DNA of 20,726 nt, from contig AQSC01000060.1 in the NCBI GenBank assembly GCA_000402775.1, forward strand, positions 1-20,726, written 5' to 3'. This DNA is from Euryarchaeota archaeon SCGC AAA252-I15. GTDB taxonomy: Archaea > Altiarchaeota > Altiarchaeia > IMC4 > SCGC-AAA252-I15. A program made the position numbers and the translations under genes. This document shows, piece by piece, positions 1 through 6,498 of the stretch (position 1 is the first letter of the stretch; every line of letters begins with the position of its first letter). Under the pieces are notes generated by a model, which was given only the letters and a program-made list of their open reading frames with translations, did no database searches and was not told the DNA's origin.

Positions 1-30
1 AAAGCCTTGTTTCACAATACTTTACGCACA

Positions 31-95
31 TTGGGGGAGACCTCCGCTAATTTAGATAACCACCCCCAAGTGGTTACAAATTAGCACTCCCCCAA
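31..95. repeat. nested imperfect inverted repeat (three-stem hairpin)
   Basis: Three nested complementary arm pairs can be read directly: 31-39 with 87-95 (9 bp), 46-53 with 78-85 (8 bp) and 58-63 with 70-75 (6 bp). The terminal loop is 6 nt. The internal loops are asymmetric (6 against 1 nt, then 4 against 2 nt). A run of A follows at 94-101. It could be a structured RNA or 5' leader, a transposon-end or MITE-like hairpin, or a contig-edge rearrangement. It is not a tRNA: there is no T-arm or anticodon arm. It ends exactly where the coding frame of the next gene should begin. Confidence 0.6.
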
Positions 96-221
96 AAAAA
101 ACTAGAGGATTGCAACAGAGCTATTATTTTCGTTATCGGAGTTATAGGGATTGCCGCAGTAAACTTCCTGTTCTTCTCGGATTCGGGTTCTAAAAGTCTT
201 CCGACAGGCCACGTTGTTGCA

Positions 222-716
222 GTGGACTCGGAGGCCGAGTCCACGACGACAACTTCGAGTTCAACAACGATTCCTAAAACAACCACTTCATCTACGCTGA
301 CTGTTACTTCCACGTCAATACCCGCCATAACTTATACGACGACTATACGCCCGACTTGCTATGATGGAATGCTAAACCAGGGTGAAGACGAAGTCGACTG
401 CGGCGGACCCTGCACCGCATGCGTCACCCCCGCCGAAAAAACCGCACTGTGCCTTGCAAGCAAGGGCGCGACAGTCTACCTAAGAAAAGACAGCGTTTGC
501 ATTCAATGCAAGTCCATCCGCAACAACCTGGGAAGATACATTAATCTAATCAACGTCATCGACTGTGAAAACGAAGACGACGAAGACATATGCGACGACA
601 TGCTAGAAGCATTGGAAGACGCGGGGAAGATGAAAGGATACCCGACGTGGGACTTCTACGGAGAACTCTACCCAGGCTACAGCCTCCTTAGAATATCAAA
701 AGAAGTAGGCTGCTGA
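222..716 (+). CDS. membrane-anchored thioredoxin-like protein, start unresolved
   Basis: From the first standard start (GTG at 222) this is 164 aa, but the same frame stays open back to position 60. Codons 120-176 encode a hydrophobic helix (AIIFVIGVIGIAAVNFLFF) preceded by charged residues, so the natural protein is probably membrane anchored and starts near 93-120, where no ATG, GTG or TTG lies in frame. Numbering from 222: a Thr/Ser linker (about 1-43), a Cys motif CYDG...N.GE...DCGGPC..C (46-67) common beside linkers in archaeal and bacterial surface proteins, then a thioredoxin-like domain with redox pair CIQC (93-96) and a cis-proline-type YPTW (140-143). Length and layout resemble thioredoxin-like proteins linked to VKOR-type disulfide systems. 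A role as an extracytoplasmic thiol-disulfide protein is inferred. It stops at TGA. Confidence 0.7.
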   Translation: MDSEAESTTTTSSSTTIPKTTTSSTLTVTSTSIPAITYTTTIRPTCYDGMLNQGEDEVDCGGPCTACVTPAEKTALCLASKGATVYLRKDSVCIQCKSIRNNLGRYINLINVIDCENEDDEDICDDMLEALEDAGKMKGYPTWDFYGELYPGYSLLRISKEVGC

Positions 717-725
717 AAAAATCCG

Positions 726-733
726 ATTAAAAG
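726..733 (+). promoter_or_regulatory. TATA box of the 758 gene
   Basis: ATTAAAAG is centred 28 nt before the ATG at 758, with no ribosome binding site in between. The spacing fits a leaderless archaeal transcript starting at or next to the ATG. Confidence 0.45.
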
Positions 734-757
734 CTTTTTCTTCCAAATAATTGTTTA

Positions 758-1360
758 ATGGAGAAGAGATTCATTTCTCAACCCTTAAAATCGGCGCTTG
801 AGAGGGAGATTAAGGCCGCAGGCAGGGTGATAACGAAGGAGTTTCGAGTGTTCCAGGACAGCGAGCTAAGCCTCAATGAGATACGTTTAAAGTCGAGGGA
901 GATTAGTTTAAACCACCTGGATTGCCCTCCAGACCGGCTTTCCGCTGGAAGGCCTTTCGCAATGTCGGAGATGAAACTCTACGGGGTTGAGAGGAAGTTT
1001 AATAGTGAGGAGGAGTTCACGCCCCAAGACCTTGAGGTTGTGCGGGAGGCTCAGAGTCTTGTGAGGGAGAAGATAACTTTCGATGCCAAGGATAAAACCA
1101 AAACTGAAGGAGGAGAAAAAGTAGTCGTTGAAAAAAGGTTTCAATCCAAGGTGGGAAAAATATTGGCAAAGGAATTTAAATACTATGACGACTTAGACGA
1201 CTTTAAATTTCTACGCCATTGTTTAAGTAGTGTGAAGATAAGTCGGCTTGGAGTAGGGAACAATAACAAGATGGCGGCCCTCGAAGAATCAACCTACGAA
1301 AGATTACATGAAAAAGTAGAACCCGTAATTGCAGACATAAGGCAATTCAAAGACAATTAA
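758..1360 (+). CDS. unrecognised charged protein, tandem paralog A
   Basis: 200 aa, rich in Lys, Glu and Arg, with no signal peptide or membrane segment, so probably cytoplasmic. I do not recognise the family. It shares LxHLDCP (51-57) and a later ITFD...GG segment (106-119) with the next gene, in the same order and similar spacing, so the two look like tandem paralogs. It also repeats itself: GRVITKEF (22-29) recurs as GKILAKEF (133-140), each followed by acidic and aromatic residues, suggesting two copies of a roughly 100-residue unit. A TATA element precedes the ATG. The next gene begins 6 nt after the stop, so the two are likely cotranscribed. Function unknown; a nucleic-acid or partner-binding role is only a guess from the charge and the neighbouring helix-turn-helix protein. 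Confidence 0.75.
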   Translation: MEKRFISQPLKSALEREIKAAGRVITKEFRVFQDSELSLNEIRLKSREISLNHLDCPPDRLSAGRPFAMSEMKLYGVERKFNSEEEFTPQDLEVVREAQSLVREKITFDAKDKTKTEGGEKVVVEKRFQSKVGKILAKEFKYYDDLDDFKFLRHCLSSVKISRLGVGNNNKMAALEESTYERLHEKVEPVIADIRQFKDN

Positions 1361-1366
1361 AAAAAA

Positions 1367-1960
1367 ATGAAGGAGAAGAAGAAGCCACAGGGAATAACGC
1401 TTGAGGGAGACATCCACTCTGAAGGACTAAAAATGATTCGGACTTATTTTGGTGCCGGCGAGCAGCCTCCGCTCAGAGAGTTTATCGGGACTGCCATGAA
1501 TGTCGCTCTCCGACACCTGGATTGTCCTCTGGAGGTTAAGGAGGCCGCGAAGCCACTTCTCAACGCAAGAGCGTGCGCCTTCAGCACAGAGAGGATGGTT
1601 CAGGTTCAAGGACCGTTAGATGCGGACGTTAGCGAGCTTGAGGATGCAAGGGATTGCATGATGGCTGCGGTGACCTTCGACCCCGCCCGCGTAAACAAGC
1701 CCGACGGGGGAATGCTAGTGCTTCTGCCCGACGATCTTCGCGACCTACACGATAAAATAGGTGAATGGAATTTTCAAGCCGAAGACGCAATCCAACCGGG
1801 AATCTGCGGGATAAACCGGTTTGTCCACAAAGCACTTGTCGCCCACCTCGGGGAGGAATTGTACGACGACCTTGAAGTGCAAGTGGATTTGGTAAGCAAC
1901 AGGTTCGGGAAAATGTTCGGAAAAGCGCAAGAATACTTGGATAAGGGAGAGGGAAATTAA
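1367..1960 (+). CDS. unrecognised protein, tandem paralog B
   Basis: 197 aa with no membrane segment. LRHLDCP at 48-54 and VTFDP...KPDGG at 102-115 match the corresponding parts of the gene just upstream, marking them as diverged tandem copies of one family. An internal repeat is visible here too: a helix ending in V..AL.HL (about 39-51) recurs as RFVHKALVAHL (151-161), each following a segment with H..K or H..G, an aromatic and a proline. The gene starts 6 nt after its upstream neighbour and ends 8 nt before the next one, all co-oriented, so a three-gene operon is likely. The A-rich gap before the ATG has no ribosome binding site. No function can be assigned. Confidence 0.75.
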   Translation: MKEKKKPQGITLEGDIHSEGLKMIRTYFGAGEQPPLREFIGTAMNVALRHLDCPLEVKEAAKPLLNARACAFSTERMVQVQGPLDADVSELEDARDCMMAAVTFDPARVNKPDGGMLVLLPDDLRDLHDKIGEWNFQAEDAIQPGICGINRFVHKALVAHLGEELYDDLEVQVDLVSNRFGKMFGKAQEYLDKGEGN

Positions 1961-1968
1961 ACTAGAAA

Positions 1969-3249
1969 TTGAAAGTCAAGGTCGCGAGAAAGCTAAATAC
2001 TGATGGGTTCGCGGAATTTGAGGAGCTTAATTTCCCGGACCGGCCTGAACTTTCCGGCTTGTCTGTTGGGGGTAAGCTTCCGACGCTTTACCCTTCCCCG
2101 GTGGTGCAGGAGGGTCTTGGCTTGAATGTTACCACACTCCACAAATTCATGAACCAACAGAAGGGTCGGGGAGTCGTGCTCCCGAATACTGTGTGGCCCC
2201 AGCGCGAGAATATGGGGGGTAATACGAGGTTTTTCACCGATGAGCAAGTTACTGCGGCAGTAGGCCACTACTCATTAAAACGCAGGTTGAAAACGGATTA
2301 CTATTCGCTCTCCCAGATTAACACGAAAAATTTTTTCGGCGTCGAGGAATCCCGCAGCGTCCACAGGTGGCTGGACTCGTTCCCAGAGGTTGCGGGGGGA
2401 AAAGGCGTGAAAGAAGTGTTCGGGCATAAAATAGTGAAGTTCATACGCCGGAAAGATCCAGAATACTTCATACCTAAAGAGCTTGCAGACGATGAAGAAA
2501 AGTTTTCGGAGTGGGCTCGGAAGGTGAAGTGGGAGCGTAAGAGGAAGGCGCTTCCGAAAGGATTTCGGGATTATGTTTTTGCCGCGGAAATTGGAGAGGA
2601 AAATGATGCCAGGGTTTCGTGGGTGAGGATTTGGGCGAACAGGCAGGAGCCGTATGGTCTTGGAGTCACACTTGACGGGAATACTCACAAGCCTAGGAAG
2701 GTGGGTGAGCGCCGGGTCGGTGAGGGCCCCCTCATCTTTTCGCCGGAGGAGGCGGAGTTTGTTCGCGCTCACTTTGAAAAAAGGAGGGAGATTAAAAGGG
2801 ATTTCCTCTCGGTTACTGATTACGGGGAAAATATCGGAGTTCAGCACGGATGGCTTTTGAAATGGTTGAAAGAAGAGGGGTGGGATCCCGCAGACAAACC
2901 ACATGTTTTCGGACTTCCCGTAGAAGCCTTCCAGGAAGGTATTTACATGAAAAACACGCTCGGACCCGGGCAGGTTAATGCAATCCGAAACCAGCCGACG
3001 TATGACGGCAGGCTCGGAAAGCTTGCGACCATACTTTCAGGCCAGAGGCAGAAGGGACCGGTCGATGAAGCAGGGAGTAAAATGCACCCTTTAATCCGCC
3101 AATTTTTCGAGGAGGGATTAACGCTCGCAGACATGTACCGGACAAGGCGAGAGGAGCTGGCTGCAGCAGGATTTAAGATACAGTTGGAGATGAAGCCGTT
3201 TGCAGGCGGAGTAAGCCCCACATACAAGCTGGTGAAAAAACAGGATTAA
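1969..3249 (+). CDS. unrecognised protein with three predicted helix-turn-helix units
   Basis: 426 aa starting at TTG (1969). I do not recognise the family. Three segments share a pattern of helix, G(L/V) turn, then a recognition-like helix ending in K/H-R/K-(F/W)-(M/L): VVQEGLGLNVTTLHKFMN (45-62), about 116-136 (FFGVEESRSVHRWL) and about 283-301 (ENIGVQHGWLLKWL). Each is followed by a short strand and another helix (RFFTDEQV 87-94, VFGHKIVKFI 150-159, VFGLPVEAF 313-321), as in MerR/excisionase-type winged helices. The charged linker at 170-200 is Lys/Arg rich. This suggests a DNA-binding protein reading an extended or repeated site; the DNA target is inferred, not shown. It is co-oriented with and 8 nt from the paralog pair. 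Its stop overlaps the convergent gene by 4 nt. Confidence 0.7.
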   Translation: MKVKVARKLNTDGFAEFEELNFPDRPELSGLSVGGKLPTLYPSPVVQEGLGLNVTTLHKFMNQQKGRGVVLPNTVWPQRENMGGNTRFFTDEQVTAAVGHYSLKRRLKTDYYSLSQINTKNFFGVEESRSVHRWLDSFPEVAGGKGVKEVFGHKIVKFIRRKDPEYFIPKELADDEEKFSEWARKVKWERKRKALPKGFRDYVFAAEIGEENDARVSWVRIWANRQEPYGLGVTLDGNTHKPRKVGERRVGEGPLIFSPEEAEFVRAHFEKRREIKRDFLSVTDYGENIGVQHGWLLKWLKEEGWDPADKPHVFGLPVEAFQEGIYMKNTLGPGQVNAIRNQPTYDGRLGKLATILSGQRQKGPVDEAGSKMHPLIRQFFEEGLTLADMYRTRREELAAAGFKIQLEMKPFAGGVSPTYKLVKKQD

Positions 3250-3887
3250 TGGTTACCCTCGGCTGGCCTTTTAGCGTTCTCCCGTGAAAGCCAAAGCATA
3301 TTCGCGTCTGAAAGGGGCTTTGAAGTGCGGTCGACAAGCTTTTTCTTGACGTCGCTCCAGGTGAATCCCTTATTTTCTATTCCCTCCGACTCGATTCGGG
3401 CGTATTCGGAAAGGAAGGATTCCAACTCCTCCTCAGTAAGGTCGGGTTTCTCAGGCTCGGGCACGACTTCACCGTAAGGAAGTCCCCACTCGTTTTCCGG
3501 GGAGCGGGATTTTATCGCGTAATTTTTCCAGCGGTCAGAGTCGACTAAAGGATCAGCATCGAGGACTTCTGGGATCGAGTCGATTTTAGGGGGAAGATAC
3601 GCAGGCAAATAGTTTGCGGAATCTTTGGAAACTCCGGCAAACTCCGTTTCTGCGGATTCGTGGGTGGAAGTCGTCTGAGAAGGTGCATGGGATTCTGGAG
3701 GAGAAACGAAAACACCTATACCAATGCCAGCAGCAAGGCATGTGCCGGCTACTACCGCCAAAGTCTTCCCTAAAGTCCCGTAACTTACGCCAAGTGGCGG
3801 TTTTACAACCACGTGTTCCCCGGGTTTCGGCCTGACAGTAGTCTTTATACCCCACGGGAACTTCCGTCCCGAAGTGACTTTTGCCAT
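3246..3887 (-). CDS. unrecognised single-pass membrane protein
   Basis: 213 aa. A basic N-terminus (1-30; PWGIKTTVRPKPGEHVVVKP) precedes one Gly/Ala-rich hydrophobic segment (about 39-61), a Ser/Thr/Pro stretch (62-85), then a polar, acidic C-terminal half with EEELESFLSEYARIESEG. Topology is probably cytoplasmic N-terminus with the rest outside, or a tail held at the membrane; no catalytic motif is visible. It converges on the helix-turn-helix gene with a 4-nt overlap. The ATG lies 29 nt from the centre of a TATA-like element, which supports this start. The family was not recognised. It may belong with the unknown cluster or simply border it. Confidence 0.65.
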   Translation of the reverse strand: MAKVTSGRKFPWGIKTTVRPKPGEHVVVKPPLGVSYGTLGKTLAVVAGTCLAAGIGIGVFVSPPESHAPSQTTSTHESAETEFAGVSKDSANYLPAYLPPKIDSIPEVLDADPLVDSDRWKNYAIKSRSPENEWGLPYGEVVPEPEKPDLTEEELESFLSEYARIESEGIENKGFTWSDVKKKLVDRTSKPLSDANMLWLSRENAKRPAEGNH

Positions 3888-3911
3888 ACATTAAATTATC
3901 GGAAGACGAGG

Positions 3912-3921
3912 AATAAATATT
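3912..3921 (-). promoter_or_regulatory. TATA box of the 3887 gene
   Basis: Read on the minus strand this is AATATTTATT, centred about 29 nt before the ATG at 3887, consistent with a leaderless transcript. Confidence 0.45.
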
Positions 3922-4036
3922 CAACGTGAAATGGTGTTTCCAATAAAAATTCCCAGAATGAAAGCCCACCAAGCCCACGCGAATCCGATTTTGAAGGTGA
4001 ATTCGCCTCCAGCAGAGTAATAAAGGGGTGTTTTGT

Positions 4037-4052
4037 TTCGGTTTAGACCGAA
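4037..4052 (-). terminator. short perfect hairpin just after the phosphorylase stop
   Basis: A 6-bp stem with a 4-nt loop (TTCGGT/ACCGAA) abuts the phosphorylase stop codon. On the minus strand it is followed by an A- and C-rich stretch, not a U-tract, so it does not look like a classic terminator. It may instead stabilise the 3' end. The rest of the gap to 3888 holds no start-bearing ORF. Confidence 0.3.
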
Positions 4053-5780
4053 TCACCTGAAATAGGCGTTCATCACGTACTCCTGTACCATGCGGTGGGT
4101 GTTGAAAAACGACGCGTTAAAGGCGATCGCATGCTTCATGACGTCAATCCACCTGCCCCTATCATTATAGTACATCGGGACAATTATCTTCTCAAGCTTG
4201 TCGTACAAGTCTTTCGAATCGAGGTCGTCGACAACATTGTGGTCTTGAGATTCATATCCTTCCCGGGGACCGATAGACCACCCAGTTACGTTTTCAATGT
4301 GTCCTTCAAGCCACCACCCGTCCAACACACTTAGGTTGGGTACGCCATTAAAACAGGCCTTCATGCCGCTCGTACCCGAAGCCTCAAGAGGTCTTCTAGG
4401 ATTGTTCAGCCACAAGTCAACGCCGGAAGTTAAAAGTCGTGCAGTCGAAATATCGTAGTTTTCAAGGTAGGCGATCTTAATCCTGCCTTCAAGCTCTTTT
4501 TTAATCGAGTGGATTTTCCGGATTAAATCCTTTCCCATGCCATCTTGGGGGTGAGCTTTCCCCGCGAAGATTAATTGAATTTCGCCAGTGTTCTGGGAAA
4601 TGTTTAGGAGCCTCTCTTTATCGCGGAGGATTAGATCCGGCCTCTTGTAGGCTGTTGATCTTCGAGCGAAACCTATTGTGAAGATGTGGTTGTCCATGCC
4701 GATGTTTTCAAATTTATTGACGAAGCTTATGAGCTTTTTCTTTGCAGTGTGATGCGCATCCCAGACCTCGTCTTTCGGAATGGAGAGTGCGTTTCGAAGG
4801 CTGAATGGGTTGTGGATCCAGCCTGGAATGTAGCGGTCGAATAGTATTGTGAAATGCTCGCTTGCCCATGAATTTGAGTGGACGCCGTTTGTTATAGAGT
4901 CGATCATAAAACCGGGGAAGAGCGCCCGGGAGACTTCTCCGTGTTTTTTCGCAACACCGTTAATGTACTTGCTGTTTTTTAGGGCAAGATATGTCATGTT
5001 TAGTTGGTCCTCGTAAAGGCATTTCTCCTTTAGAATTTTCATTGGCAGAAAATTGCCGAGAGTCTTCTCAACCAGATCTAACGAGTATTTGTCGTAGGCG
5101 GCGGCGACTGGAGTGTGGGTTGTGAAAACGCATTTATCGCGGACTCCATCGAAATCGTATTGGCCGTCTTTTTCCGACTGTCGCAGAAGCTCTAATACCA
5201 GAAGACTTGAATGACCCTCGTTCATGTGATATTTCTCGATCTTTGAAAACCCGATTTTTTGGATGACCCTGACCCCGCCAATCCCCAAGACAATCTCCTG
5301 CATGAGTCGGACTCTCGGGTCCCCGGGATAAAGACGCCAAGTAATACGGCGGTCCTCATCGGTGTTTTCAGACAGGTTAGTATCCAAGAAAAGAACGGGG
5401 ACGTGATAGCCTGAATTTCCGGCAATATCGTGAAGCCAAGCCTGAACCCGGACTTTGCGACCCTCAATCTCGACGTCAACACGCTCTGGAAGAATGGTTA
5501 GATAGTCTTCAGGGTTCCAGTGAACGATCTCCTCAATCTGGTTTCCCTCACCGTCGATTCTCTGGTAGAAGTAGCCTTTCTCGTTTAGTAGAGTAATGCA
5601 GACTAAGGGAACCCTTAAATCCGCGCAGGATTTCACGGAATCACCAGCCAAAACCCCCAACCCCCCACCGTAAGTTGGAATGTTCTCATTCAGACCAACC
5701 TCCATGGTGAAGTAGGCGATCTCACGATCCCCCTTACCCTCAAGAGATGCGAGGTACTCAGTATTCTTACTGTTTTCCAT
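4053..5780 (-). CDS. glgP: alpha-glucan (glycogen) phosphorylase, GT35
   Basis: Releases glucose-1-phosphate from alpha-1,4-glucans with inorganic phosphate, using PLP; cytoplasmic. From the ATG at 5780 it is 575 aa, the short prokaryotic form rather than the about 800-aa glycogen phosphorylase. Visible landmarks: GGGLGVLAGD (38-47), MNEGHSS (186-192), FTTHTPV (219-225), ITNGVH (296-301), GFARR (370-374) and EASGTSGMK with the PLP-binding Lys at 474. The frame stays open up to 5924, but I chose 5780: a TATA element sits 30 nt upstream of it, the added 48 residues are not family-like, and the longer start would run across the divergent gene's promoter. The ATGs at 5831 and 5825 are alternatives. 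Its product would feed glycolysis from a storage glucan. Confidence 0.93.
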   Translation of the reverse strand: MENSKNTEYLASLEGKGDREIAYFTMEVGLNENIPTYGGGLGVLAGDSVKSCADLRVPLVCITLLNEKGYFYQRIDGEGNQIEEIVHWNPEDYLTILPERVDVEIEGRKVRVQAWLHDIAGNSGYHVPVLFLDTNLSENTDEDRRITWRLYPGDPRVRLMQEIVLGIGGVRVIQKIGFSKIEKYHMNEGHSSLLVLELLRQSEKDGQYDFDGVRDKCVFTTHTPVAAAYDKYSLDLVEKTLGNFLPMKILKEKCLYEDQLNMTYLALKNSKYINGVAKKHGEVSRALFPGFMIDSITNGVHSNSWASEHFTILFDRYIPGWIHNPFSLRNALSIPKDEVWDAHHTAKKKLISFVNKFENIGMDNHIFTIGFARRSTAYKRPDLILRDKERLLNISQNTGEIQLIFAGKAHPQDGMGKDLIRKIHSIKKELEGRIKIAYLENYDISTARLLTSGVDLWLNNPRRPLEASGTSGMKACFNGVPNLSVLDGWWLEGHIENVTGWSIGPREGYESQDHNVVDDLDSKDLYDKLEKIIVPMYYNDRGRWIDVMKHAIAFNASFFNTHRMVQEYVMNAYFR

Positions 5781-5804
5781 AAGGTCAATTATTACGCGAC
5801 CACA

Positions 5805-5814
5805 GTATTTATTT
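5805..5814 (-). promoter_or_regulatory. TATA box of the phosphorylase gene
   Basis: On the minus strand it reads AAATAAATAC, centred about 30 nt before the ATG at 5780. It falls inside the longest version of the ORF and so argues for the shorter start. Confidence 0.45.
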
Positions 5815-5923
5815 ACATGCTCCATATTCATTGGTATGCCAAAGAGGGGACGCGAAACAAGCTCCAATGACGCGCGGAGAAAAAGGAAGCACGCAAAAAG
5901 AATGCGCAGGTAAACAACACTCA

Positions 5924-5931
5924 TTTTTATA
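5924..5931 (+). promoter_or_regulatory. TATA box of the 5954 membrane-protein gene
   Basis: TTTTTATA is centred 26 nt before the ATG at 5954; no ribosome binding site intervenes. Confidence 0.45.
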
Positions 5932-5953
5932 CGCCGACTGAGAGTATTTTTTC

Positions 5954-6496
5954 ATGGAGCAACCGTTTATCAACAAAGAAAAAAACTCATTCTACAGTAA
6001 AAACACTGAAAAAAACCAGGTTATTGAGTTGTATGGACTTGCCTTCATGGGGTTTCTAATACCATTTCTGATCGGCCACCCGCAGCTTCTAGTCGGAGTC
6101 TGCGTAAACGCCCTCATAATCCGCTCTGCACTGTCAATGTCAGCGAGAAAAGCACTTCCAGTCTTAGTCATGCCAAGTCTAGGCGCGCTCGCGCGGGGAA
6201 TAATCTTCGGACCCTACACGGTTTACCTGGTATACCTCACACCATTCATCTGGACTGGAAACTTCATACTATTTCAGGCATTCAGGCTTAAGGGTAAGAG
6301 AGATTGGAATTACCCGCAGACAATCCTGGGGGGAGCGGCGTTAAAAGCCGGTTTCCTGTTTTCCTCGGCATACATACTATACTCCACAGGCTTGATACCC
6401 AAAGTCTTCCTAGCAGCCATGGGGGCGATGCAGTTTACAACAGCATTTGTGGCTGGATTTTCTGTTTACCTGATGGTAAGAGCAGAATCAGAATAA
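5954..6496 (+). CDS. polytopic membrane protein beside the hydrogenase operon
   Basis: 180 aa with a polar N-terminus (1-22) and about five or six hydrophobic segments (roughly 25-41, 44-60, 66-82, 86-110, 124-144, 147-175). Conserved-looking loops include IGHPQLLVGVCVNALII, PSLGALARGIIFGPYT and FIWTGNFILF. I recall similar small membrane proteins in bacterial and archaeal genomes, sometimes labelled 'iron hydrogenase' although they lack any Fe-S or H-cluster motif; that recollection is unverified. It converges on hydA with only 2 nt between stop codons. Proximity hints at a link with hydrogen metabolism, but it is on the opposite strand with its own promoter. An ECF-transporter-like substrate-binding fold is another possibility. 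Confidence 0.75.
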   Translation: MEQPFINKEKNSFYSKNTEKNQVIELYGLAFMGFLIPFLIGHPQLLVGVCVNALIIRSALSMSARKALPVLVMPSLGALARGIIFGPYTVYLVYLTPFIWTGNFILFQAFRLKGKRDWNYPQTILGGAALKAGFLFSSAYILYSTGLIPKVFLAAMGAMQFTTAFVAGFSVYLMVRAESE

Positions 6497-6498
6497 TT

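Noticed and set aside
31..95. Integron attC site or tRNA as an explanation for the hairpin
   Set aside because: The attC-type end motifs are not at the outer arms and no integrase or cassette pattern is seen; no T-arm, anticodon stem or conserved tRNA bases are present.
3920..4052. Open frame downstream of the phosphorylase TGA encoding a Trp-rich hydrophobic stretch (GFAWAWWAFILGIFIG)
   Set aside because: It is in the same frame after the phosphorylase stop but has no start codon, and the phosphorylase already ends at a normal C-terminus, so neither a separate gene nor readthrough can be supported.
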